A stretch of DNA of 64,000 bases. Source: Skeletonema tropicum. Lineage: Eukaryota > Bacillariophyta > Thalassiosirophyceae > Thalassiosirales > Thalassiosiraceae. Both the position numbers and the translations under genes were made by a program. Below the pieces are notes generated by a model. The model saw nothing but the letters and a program-made list of their open reading frames with translations, searched no databases and was not told the DNA's origin. The stretch covers positions 124,001-188,000 of the forward strand of contig CM074149.1 in assembly GCA_037178625.1 (NCBI GenBank). The letters run 5' to 3'. Positions 1 to 9,237 of the stretch are shown here, in pieces; positions within the stretch are counted from its first letter, which is position 1, and each line of letters opens with the position of its first letter.

Positions 1-1
1 A

Positions 2-331
2 AGGGATGGATGGCTCGATTTACTCAAGGTGCCGATGGAAAAGCGTACCGATTCTGTTCTTACCAAGACTACATTGGCTATTTTGGGGGGTATTACTCTT
101 ATTGCGACACAGTTGAAGGAGTTGGCGTTCATCATGTCATTTGCTGGTGCAACTTTGGGGAATGCCTTGATTTATGTTTATCCATCACTCATGTTCCGTG
201 CTGCAGTGAAGAAGATGGGAGACAAAGCAAGCAAGGGATTGAAGCGGGAAGTCCCATTCGCCATGTTTTCGGCGTTGCTTGGAGTTGGTATGGGAGCAAT
301 TGGAACAAAGATGGCGTTTGCATTGCTTTAA
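2..331 (+). CDS. C-terminal part of an amino-acid transporter (AAAP/AVT-like)
   Basis: An open frame enters from the left edge and stops at 329-331, so only the last ~109 residues are seen and the start is outside the window. They form three hydrophobic segments, with the central one reading GATLGNALIYVYPSLMF, followed by a basic cytosolic stretch and a final hydrophobic helix. The small-residue/GNALIY-PSLMF pattern is typical of the late membrane helices of the amino-acid/auxin permease family (SLC36/38, AVT), which moves neutral amino acids across plasma or vacuolar membranes. Substrate and membrane cannot be judged from this fragment. Another multi-helix permease remains possible. Confidence 0.7.
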   Translation, partial: RDGWLDLLKVPMEKRTDSVLTKTTLAILGGITLIATQLKELAFIMSFAGATLGNALIYVYPSLMFRAAVKKMGDKASKGLKREVPFAMFSALLGVGMGAIGTKMAFALL

Positions 332-1322
332 TAATGTGCACGTAAGTAGAATATCCGCAGCAACTTGATGCTATTGCTCCACGGACAGGAATTGCTCATT
401 GAGATATGTAGATGTAGCGGCTGAGGGGAACTTTTTTGACTACAACAAGAAATACAGCAGTTATCTAGATATACTTATACCCCAACCTTTTTAGTTCATT
501 AGTGCCAGATGCGCCAACAACGGACGAGGAGTTAACGAGTAAACATTAGAATTTTCTGTTGGTCAAGAATTTTTTGTTTTTGTCTGGGAAATTCAGAAAT
601 CAGGCACGTCTGTTGCGTTAAACACGATGTAAGCTAGGAGTATTTAGTTGAGACATCAGGCTTAACTTGGTATTTACAAGCAGCAACTGCTTCATCGTTA
701 TCCATTTACAAATTCTTTCAAGCAACATCATCAAGAAAGCAAGAGTCTATAAAGACTTGGCTTTGTTTGCTTTCCCGCCTCACTCACAAATGAGGTGTTC
801 CGCTATAATAACCGATGCCTGGTGTCATTCCATTTTTGTAATATAAGAATATACCTGTCTTGTTCAAGGTATATAGCGGCACGCATCTCTTAAATTATCA
901 GACGGGGCTGCCAGGGTGTGGGGCAACGAACGAGAAATGCATATCAAAGTTTGAAGGGAAAGAGCAAGGAGTTGGGATTGGCTCAGCCAGCCACACGTCT
1001 GCATTGACCGCAGGCCCTCTTGTCAAGAGCTGGAGAAAAGCCTTCGACAGTATCACATAGGTAGACATAGATTTTGTCTTTTCTATTGGAGAAAAGCATC
1101 TGCTGGTTCCAACACGTTGTGAGGCTTGAAGGGAATTTCAAGCAGGTTGAGCGACTTGAAGGGAACAGGCTTAATGCTGCATGCAAAGTAATAATATAAT
1201 TACTTATTTCCATTCCTACTGTTAGCAGAGAGAGCACTCAGTTGCAATAATACACATATTACCAGAGTTATGCAGATCAGAACAATCGTACTGAAAGTCG
1301 AGAAGAAAATAGAGACCTCAAA
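332..1322. other. Intergenic stretch, no gene seen
   Basis: AT-rich sequence between the transporter stop and the next plausible gene. Only short frames without recognisable composition are present. No tRNA, no long repeat and no convincing promoter motif was found by eye. Confidence 0.5.
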
Positions 1323-1688
1323 TTGATTCCCAAGATAGCAGAAACGAAATCTCTCACCATGAACAACACTACCAAATCCAAAGGAAACAATTCCACCTCA
1401 GAGCAATGCATAACGGTTGCCACCAAGACTCATGACGGAGGCACTAATCCATCCATAGAAAGACCAAGAGGGCAGCCTGTTCGCAAGCATGAAGATCCGT
1501 TCATGTACTTCTCTCATCAAGAGACAAGAATGAATTCCTTGCTCTTGACCGGTGACAGCGAAGAGAGTAATGAACGAGTCGCCGGAGAGTTAGATGTTCG
1601 CAAGACAAAGATCTCGTTCGAGCTTCACCCGTTGCTAGTGCTTGAGTCTTTATTCCTCCAGGTCCATCACGCTCGGGATAACCTGTGA
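1323..1688 (+). CDS. Small hypothetical protein of a diatom-type SFELHP family
   Basis: 121-residue frame; a later Met at 1359 (MNNTTKSK) is an equally good start. It is not a known enzyme, but it shares ordered blocks with the product beginning at 9238: THDGG, then DPFMYFSHQETRMNSLLL, then an acidic spacer, then RKTKISFELHPLLVLESL. The other protein has QHDGG, DAFSRYSSDLFRMKTLLL and RKTRLSFELHPDLLLHD in the same order. The two are therefore paralogues about 8 kb apart. I recall similar short SFELHP-ending proteins in centric diatoms but know no function. The last ~12 residues after the conserved block look non-conserved, so the 3' end may be truncated. Confidence 0.5.
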   Translation: MIPKIAETKSLTMNNTTKSKGNNSTSEQCITVATKTHDGGTNPSIERPRGQPVRKHEDPFMYFSHQETRMNSLLLTGDSEESNERVAGELDVRKTKISFELHPLLVLESLFLQVHHARDNL

Positions 1689-2185
1689 TTGACATGGTGA
1701 ACTCTATGGGTTCGGCATATCCCAGAGGAGCTCAGTGGACCTAGGAGCATAATACCATCTGAAGGCTCATATTGATTTATTCACAGTGCTCACCAACATC
1801 AACATTTAGTTAACTGCAATATAAGAATCACTCAATTACTAATGTTAACTAATGTGACAATGTGCAATTCCTCTTCTTCACAATCAGTTTTGATTTGGCA
1901 GCAAGGCAAGACCTCTCTACCTTCTTCCTCCAAGCAGTACAGAAGATTGACATACTGAAAATGGTTTTGTAAGGTATTGGACTACCTATATCTACCATGG
2001 CGCAACTAAATACTAAATGCGCTGGCTCTAACGGGGTCCGACGTGTGCCTGCACAGATGGGTTTGGTGATGGTAATGTAATATAAATGAACCCCCAACAT
2101 TAATCAGATGTTTTCACTTCTACTTCCCCGTCAACGTTCAATTTGATCCTTGGCCTTGGCTAAAGTTGGCCCACTTATTCTACAT

Positions 2186-2843
2186 ACACGTGTCTTCCAG
2201 GGATGACGTAACCGCAATGTCATGCAGACAAGCAAGAATACTTAGACTTAGAGAAATCCAAGAGATAGAGAGATCAATTACTCGCCCTTGAATCTAAGAC
2301 TTACCCTTATATTTCTACCAGCCTGCTGATGACTCTCTCTCTAGGTACGCCGTCCATTCGCAGCCGAGCAGCAGCCGGAGAACACTCTGTCGTAACAAGG
2401 CACACCGGAACAGGTACAGGCAGCAGCGCAATGGGACTCAACTGCCGACTTGCTGCTGCTTCCCTGTATTTGGCACGTCCTTCTGAGGTAGATTACACAA
2501 GTGCTCAAAGATATACACGGGTCTTCGGGATAACGTAACCCTGCAACAGACAAGCAAGAATACTTAGAGAAATCCAAGAGATAGAGAGATCAATTACTCG
2601 CACTTACTTGAATCTAAGACTTGGTTTTGTTGGTTAACCTTATTTTTCTACCAGCCTGCTTATGACTCTAAGTTCTAAGTAAGCCAGAGCAGCAGTCGGA
2701 GAAGAATACATTACATAGTCGTAAACAAGGCACACCGGAACAGGTACAGGCAGCAGCGCAATGGGACTCAACTGCCGACTTGCTGCTGCTTCCCTGTATT
2801 TGGCATGTCCTTCTGAGATAGATTCCCAAGTGCTTAAAGGTTC
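2186..2843. repeat. Two tandem 329-bp direct repeats
   Basis: Unit 1 is about 2186-2514 and unit 2 about 2515-2843. Shared stretches in the same order include ACAAGCAAGAATACTTAG, AGAGAAATCCAAGAGATAG, CTACCAGCCTGCT and a ~100-bp near-identical core starting AAGGCACACCGGAACAGG (from 2398 and 2728). Small indels separate the units, so the duplication is not brand new. No convincing coding frame runs through both units. Confidence 0.85.
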
Positions 2844-3312
2844 CAAAACAGACGGCTGGAACAATAAATAGCAAATCTACGATTAAGTAACAATGTATCA
2901 TACTTTTTCATTGAAACATGCAGTTATCCCTCCCTTCATTTAGTTTGGGGGGTGCGCAGCCTTTATATTGAATTTTCAAATACGCTGCATACTAAGTATC
3001 ATTGCACAAATGCCTTCGTATATATCCAATGTAGAAATCCCCCACGTTTCAATGTTTAAATGTTGCTGCTTGATACTTAGTTTGGGCTCCATAGTAGAGC
3101 ATATTTTGGCCATTGTGTCACGAGTTGAGAGGTGATGGATGGCGCCATTTTTGTTCCCGCAAATTTTTATACAGAATTAGTACAATACTATCTTCATCCA
3201 AACACTATCTCCATCACTATCTTATCCTTATCATCTTCTAATAATGCTATATTGCCCTGACCTCTCCACTTGGGAATGATGACACAATATCTTTCAACTT
3301 CGATTAGGGACG
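2844..3312. other. Intergenic stretch with a short G-rich motif
   Basis: No gene seen. A 16-bp string GGGGGGTGCGCAGCCT at 2947-2962 recurs as its reverse complement at 9204-9219, just upstream of the second SFELHP-family gene. This hints at a shared repeat end. Confidence 0.4.
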
Positions 3313-6040
3313 TTAATTACTATCTTCATCATTACTATCTTCATCACGATCTTCATCTTCATCTTCCACGGCGCTGACCATCTTCTTCAATTCTTCTTCG
3401 GTGAACCTCCATCCTCCGTGCTTCGTCTTGTTCCATAACTTTGGATTGAACTTCTGCCTCGATAGAGGATCCTCATCTTTATCAAGTATATCCTTGTCCC
3501 ATCTAATATTTGCCGCAGTATACGTTTTTGTAGGAGCAAATACAGCCTCAATTGTTGCGGGGCACCAAACCAGCATCGTTCCACTTTCACTTTCACTCCC
3601 ATCCTCAACTGCATATTGGTGACAGTATTCTATACGACGGTTGACCATTGAGCTATCCATCACTGGGGGTATTATTGGTTGCCTCTCCCCAGTCCTATCT
3701 CCATTTCCCTGCTGTTCAAGCTTGTTGCGCTGCTCGACTGCCTTGTCTCTCAAATCTTTACTCATCTCCTGTGAAGATTCATTAATCTTGACGACATCTG
3801 CAGACAGAGTACCTAAGACTGGCAATGGCTTGCGTTCGGGAAGTGTTACAGGAGACTCTACTGGAATGGATCGCCTGCTTTCTTCTGGAATGATTTTGTC
3901 CTTCAAATGGCTGGCGAGTTGTTCAGCTGAATATTGAACACCATTCTTGCTCCATGGATGATGTAAGTCTTGCCAGCCAAGACCAAGAACACGGATACGA
4001 ATCTGCTCCTTGATTCCTCTAGCTTAGCAGTATTGCTTGCGAGATACTCTAGTCCATCATCCACCGCTTCCGCAGTTTTCCAGCATCTCGGCGAGTGATA
4101 CATCTCAAAGTAGTACAACTGGTCTATACATGCCACCGATGCTGCCTCCATTTTCTTCGTTTTGAGCAGCTCGATCTTTTTTGCTTTCACCTCCTCCTGC
4201 CGTTTGAGAGAGGCCTGATCCTTCTTCTTCACTTCCTTTGCTTTTCCCATTGCAAACGCAAGTGCCGACTGCAACATTTCTGGCGGTAGATCAATGAACG
4301 CGCCATTCTTTGGCGGACGTTCATCAGACGAATCATTCTCCTTTGGCTTCTGCTTGCGAACAAGTTCACTTTCGACACGATAAAAATCTCCATTGAATCT
4401 TGCCTGCGCAACAGCTGCAGCATTCGTTCCAGACAGCGTTGTGAATGCCTGCAACTGCTGAGTCAAGCCTGCAAAGGGACCCTCGGCAACATCATTTGTT
4501 GCCCGGCGGCCCAGTGTTGCTTCGTGCATTTCACGAGTGACTTTACCCCAGCTGTTTACCCCATCCATGCTGTCAAGATACTCATGGGTGTGCTTATTTT
4601 TATCATGCATTTCTTCCAGTATGCACTCTGCTGCAACTTCAGCCATCTTTGCAACGAGTTCATCAGTATCTTTGTTCTCCTTCCGCTCAGGATCGAAAAG
4701 TTCTTTACGAAGTTCCTTTGCTCCCACTACTTTCGTCTTACTCCCTTTCGTTTCAAATACGTATTTTAAATACTCCTTAAAGGGTGGGAGTTCCTGCTAG
4801 GATAAAGTTGGAAAGGATTGTATCATGAGAAGGATCGAATATAAGAATGAAATGTGTGGAGCAACAAAGACACTTACATCTGCAATTTTTTTAAACACTT
4901 CATTCATTACATACTCTTCATCCAACAGAGCGCTTCCATCCATTGCAATCCTTGTCATAGCCGCTTCAAATGCCATCAGAGCCTTCGACATAGAAAGTAC
5001 AGACCAATCATATTCAGCCCACTCATGCGTTTTGCCTGCAAGAAACCGTAGGGGCAGACTGAATGCACAATGAAAGATAGAGCAGACGCAACACAAAGCA
5101 ATCATTTCACTACAAGAGAGAATTATGAAAAGATTCTCTTGAAGGATGTTGTCCTTGTTCGGCGTTCGCAGTTGTTCGTCGAGGAATTGAATGTAGAGTG
5201 AGCGGTTGAAATAAACTGCTCCAGCTCCTTCTACGTTCATGTCATGCCGAGCACCTGTGCTCCGTAGCGTAGAAACAAGGGGAGCACCTGGATGGTACTT
5301 CTTAAGCCAAAACTCAAATGCCTTCCCGTGTCCTTTGGGATAATTGGCTGGCAGAGAGAACTCCTTGTCCACCGCTCGAATGATATCGGACATGTTTGCA
5401 GTTACCCTGAACCTTGGGTCGATATTCTCCAGAGATCCTTGAAGCGCATCAACCAGATATTTAGAGAGACGTTTCTCCAGCCATTTCCACCAGATGTTCC
5501 GCAAGTGGTGATGACAATGCCCTTGGATCACAAGGGGATCCAAATGCCCATCAGCAGCTGCTCTTTCCTTGATCACTTTCATGAGTAGGTGAGAGCCCTT
5601 GTTAGCAGTATTGCACGTGTCCTGAGTGACCAAACTACCGAAACCCATCTTGGAGAACTGAAGACCATTGCGTTTGATGTCATGGTTGAAGTCGGGAAAC
5701 ATTTCTTCACACTTTGTGGCCCACTCATCTAACCACTCATTCTTCTCGTCGATGAAGGATACAATAGCGTCTCTCTGTGCTTCTGCCGATTAGTCCTCTG
5801 GTAGAATGCAAGCTGACATCAAGTACGGCCAAATTTTCCTTTTTTCCTCCGCTTCGACTTCGGTTTGGGTTCTGTGACGTTGGATGTTGTGGAGTCGGCT
5901 GCTGCCGATGCCGATGCTGTGGTTCTTGTTGCTGCATCATCATCGATGGGATGAAATTCGCCTACGCGGCCAGGTCGATGATTGCATGCATCCGTCGCCT
6001 CAGCATCGTTCGCCGCCATTGCATCATTGTTCCTATCCAT
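3313..6040 (-). pseudogene. Frameshifted copy of a large repetitive diatom gene family (possibly transposase-derived)
   Basis: Read right to left there is a basic/acidic N-terminal tail (5819-6040), then a domain with DTCNTANK, GHCHHHLRNIWWKW and KGHGKAFEFWLKKYHPGA (4878-5702 and a little upstream). Next come an 81-nt intron (4877-4797, GTAAGT...CTAG) and a helical middle region (3903-4796). The C-terminal region (3313 to about 4010) contains RVLGLGWQDLHHPWSKNG when read across the break. A frame change near 4010-4020 splits the middle and C-terminal parts, and a stop plus frame change near 5780-5830 separates the N-terminal tail. I recognise the layout as a very high-copy family of unnamed proteins in Thalassiosira-like diatoms. 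A DDE-type transposase origin is a guess from its copy number and D/H motifs. The copy is almost certainly dead. Confidence 0.65.
4797..4877 (-). other. 81-nt spliceosomal intron inside the pseudogene
   Basis: On the minus strand the donor is GAT|GTAAGT and the acceptor is TATCCTAG|CAG. Splicing joins EVFKKIAD to QELPPFKEYL in the same frame. The intron length is a multiple of three but contains stops. Intact splice sites in a repetitive gene argue that this copy arose by DNA-level rather than cDNA-level copying. Confidence 0.7.
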
Positions 6041-6319
6041 TCTTATCGTCGAAGCAACATAATAATGCCTGAATCATCGGCTTGGCGTCCGTTCATGTTG
6101 GGTCTTGTGGAATCGGCTCGGCGGGCATCGGCATTTTGTCAGAAAATCGGCTGATTTGTCAGCTTAATCTCCACCGGGACAGCACTTGAGACCACCAAAC
6201 TTCTTGGCGGCATAAATCATACCCCCCTCTATGCCGCTGTAAAGTTTCATAGTGTGAAAGGAAGTAATAACAGAGAATAAGCTGACGAAGGGTGTTATTT
6301 CTTACTCCGATTGGGCGAT

Positions 6320-6449
6320 GGCCAAATTTGGGCTTTGGGTTCATAGGTGTGGACGTCATTTTATCTGAAAAAAAGCGTGAAAAAAGGAAGAAAGAGAGAG
6401 AAAAAGAGAGAGAAAAAAGGAAGAAAAAGAGACGGAGAAAGATATGCAA
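6320..6449 (-). other. 5' remnant of the same repetitive family plus a purine-rich simple repeat
   Basis: The minus strand of 6320-6352 reads as the TPMNPKPKF start seen again at 7810-7849 on the plus strand. Immediately to the right, 6366-6436 is a purine-rich GGAAGAAAGAGAG-type low-complexity tract. Together these look like the frayed 5' end of the family copy at 3313-6040. Confidence 0.4.
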
Positions 6450-7520
6450 GGGTATTTGATGTAGACTTATTACTCTCGAGCGATAGAATAGATCGTCTAT
6501 TTATGCATTGTCTATTGAAAGAGATGCATTGGCATAGGTCACGCGTCCAGTGTCGTTAGAAGCTGACCATAACTCTACTCTGATGGCTTTGCTGATACTA
6601 CTCCTGCGCAGAGTTCATCAGCGGCGAGTTGCTGCATTGTATGATTCCCTTGGTTGTATTCTTTTGTTGTCGCTGCTGTATACTGCATTGGATGTGGATG
6701 TGCCGGCCACATACAGGCAAGAAGTGATTGAGTATCATTAATCAACACCGTGTCAATGGCGAGCATGGCAATACTCTCTGACACTCTGACTGAACGGGTA
6801 ATTTGGATCATCTTTCCATTATCACTCAATTCATGCATAAAGCATGCATGCGCCATCCCCATCTACACTGATGCACCCTCTTCGGTAGACACAGCAACTC
6901 TGTATCAGTGCGTGTCGTTTTTGCCGATATAATACAGATGCTCATAAGTCTGCTCCTCATCGAACGCTGGAATGCTGTTTACACTGGGATCTCACGAGAC
7001 CAGCGTATATCGCTGTATGAGTTATCGACTGATTTCATTATGATTCTCTTCCTCTAATTATCGTGGTGTCGTTTGTTGATGCGTTCTCCCAAACATACCA
7101 TTCGGTCGTATGTCGTATGCTGCGATGCAGCTTCGATTGTAGATCTCATCAGCTCTCGATATGTGTCGACAGAATTCGATGTCGCAGATGCATTCCGACT
7201 TTCAAATAGTTGCTATTCAGTAGCATTGTTCGGGAGATATTGTCGCATCACGCACCGACCACGGGAACCCACCGATCGACAGCAGGGAGAGCCTGTCACC
7301 CGTCATGTCGTCAAAATAATACTATAGCGGCAGTCCGAACCGCCCGCCAGATGATATCCCTCTCTTTACATACCACTGTCATTGTGGAGGAACTTGATAC
7401 AATTGGAGCTGGCTACAAATAGTTTGCGTATGTTGTCGGAAGCCATCCATGGTGTCAACACAAAGCAACACAAGCACTTAGGATGATGGTTCAAATTGGA
7501 ATTTGCTACGCACGTGCGTC

Positions 7521-7764
7521 ACATTCTATCCACTTTGTTTCGAAGAGATCCGAATATTACCAACAAATGCTCAAAGTGGTGAGCTGTTAAAAGCTTTTAG
7601 AGCTTTTAAAGGTTTTCAGCGGGCTGCCCGTCGCCCGCTGGGCGTGGGGCGGAGCTTTTAACATTCTATCCACTTTGTCTCCGAATAGATCCGAATATTA
7701 CCCTGAAACGCTCAAAGTGGTGAGCTGTTAAAAGCTTTTAGAGCTTTTAAGCCCGCTGAAAATG
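7521..7764. repeat. Direct repeats, 140-bp period, with GC-rich hairpin between
   Basis: ACATTCTATCCACTTTGT begins at 7521 and again at 7661. Both units continue through ATCCGAATATTACC and GAGCTGTTAAAAGCTTTTAG. Between them 7611-7660 is GC-rich, and TTTTCAGCGGGC (7613-7624) pairs with GCCCGCTGAAAA (7751-7762). The AGCTTTTAA motif recurs several times. The arrangement resembles a subterminal region of a transposable element. Confidence 0.7.
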
Positions 7765-7849
7765 ATACCATTGAACGTGGGAATTAGTATCCCAGGTTGT
7801 TAAAAGCTCCACACCTATGAACCCAAAGCCCAAATTTGAAATTTGGCCA

Positions 7850-8455
7850 TGGTCAAAAATATTTCAGAAAAAACGGCATTTTTTTCGTGGCGGTTCCTTC
7901 GTCGTTTTTGGGGGCGAAAAAGGAGGGAGAAAAGAAGGAGGAAAGTTCTGCTCTTGACGTAGCATTGATACGACGAGCAACAGCTGTAGTAGGAGACAGA
8001 TATAATTATTGTGCATCATCTTATACAAGTCTCGCCAGCCTCCTACGAGATTTGCTTTCGAGCCAAGAGCTCAGAATGCATGGGCATGGCATCGTGAATG
8101 CTTCATGTATCATGTATTAAGCAGGCAGGGGCTAAAAAATATTGACACAAATTGGTACGGCTGTGAACTCTCTTGATGTGTGTCAACTTTGGTTTTATCA
8201 GGTTACAATCTTCTTCAATCTACTGCTGTGCACTAGGTGCAGTAGAACTGGTTTGTAGTTGGATTTCAAATCTTTCGTCATATTGCCGCATCCAACCATC
8301 AGTGTTCTTGGTCTCATATTATGTATCCGTTCACATCACACTCTGCAACTTTCTATGCCCACAAAATGACGAAGACTGGCGTGAATAGAGCAAGTTTGTA
8401 TGTCTTCATCGATGCTGTCCATACGAGGTGCTGATTATTGCGTGTTGATACATTT
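7850..8455. other. No clear gene
   Basis: Mixed sequence to the right of the TPMNPKPKF-like start. The frame from that start stays open for about 50 residues (Phe-, Lys- and Gly-rich) and then stops. Nothing else is recognisable. Confidence 0.4.
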
Positions 8456-8740
8456 TCAAACTGAGGTATTCCCACTTTCATACACCATCCACGAAGCACT
8501 TGCATAAGCAAATGATGCAGCCATCATCGCCTGTAAAAACTTAGCCTGCCTCTGAAGAATCCGATGCGCACGAAACATTCGATCAGTATTTTCGTGTGAG
8601 GAGAGACGATAGCTTCGCCCGACGTATTTTTGATGTCGACGACGCCAAAAGCATACCCACGTGTCGATTGTTTTTGTGTGCTCGTCGGCATACAACATTA
8701 TCGACTTGTACGCAACATCACAAATGTCCTTTGTTTTGAT
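8456..8740 (-). CDS. Unrecognised short open frame, possibly a gene fragment
   Basis: A ~94-codon open stretch on the minus strand: IKTKDICDVAYKSIMLYADE..., an Arg-rich centre (FWRRRHQKYVGRSYRLS) and an Ala-rich tail. The first Met-initiated frame starts at 8698. Composition looks protein-like, but I recognise no domain and cannot exclude chance. No intron or promoter signal was found. Confidence 0.2.
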   Translation of the reverse strand: MKTKDICDVAYKSIMLYADEHTKTIDTWVCFWRRRHQKYVGRSYRLSSHENTDRMFRAHRILQRQAKFLQAMMAASFAYASASWMVYESGNTSV

Positions 8741-9076
8741 CTATATTGGATTGGTTATATTTGGATAGTCCAGAGGATAGAGGTAGCCGGCCGGTGACAC
8801 GGAGACTTGCGGCACAAAACACAGAGATGTTTGCGATGATGAATGAGAGTTCTGCCTTCACAGATCAATCCATAGGAATGTTTGGATGCGGACGGTGATC
8901 GATTATCATTAGTGGTGATTGGTAGTTGTGTGTTGCTCGTATCTCTACAGCTACGGACATCATCATCTTGATGATGGGAGTGATGGTTTTGTGCAAAGAC
9001 GGTCACGAATCTCAAACTGTGCGTGATTTCGCAGTCTACGTGTGTTCTACAGTGGTTTGAACTTCCGTGACTTGGA

Positions 9077-9137
9077 GTGACCGTATTTGCACCCCCTCCG
9101 TGACCGTATTTGCACCACCACCGTGACCGTATTTGTA
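9077..9137 (+). repeat. Three tandem 23-bp units
   Basis: GTGACCGTATTTGCACC-like units start at 9077, 9100 and 9123, ~100 bp upstream of the start at 9238. They could be regulatory or simply a minisatellite. Confidence 0.7.
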
Positions 9138-9237
9138 AGAACCGGCACAAAAACGTTGCCGAAAAAACTTGGCGCGCACAACTCGTGACTCCCAAAATAT
9201 CATAGGCTGCGCACCCCCCTAATTTAGTCGAGTAAGC

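Larger units (their letters stand above)
6320..7849. repeat. Inverted pair of element ends (about 30 bp) 1.5 kb apart
   Basis: GGGCTTTGGGTTCATAGGTG at about 6330-6349 (block 6320-6352) returns as its reverse complement at 7810-7838. The right copy has an extra 7-bp GAAATTT. Sequence between the arms is unrelated and outside sequence also differs, so these look like two divergent 5' ends of the same repetitive family rather than TIRs of one element. No gene is seen in 6450-7520. Confidence 0.55.

Noticed and set aside
860..1237. Overlapping short open frames on both strands
   Set aside because: No recognisable motif, poor composition, and mutual overlap; treated as chance.
2329..2901. Short frames inside the 329-bp tandem repeats
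   Set aside because: Frames are not conserved between the two units and stop at different places, so coding is unlikely.
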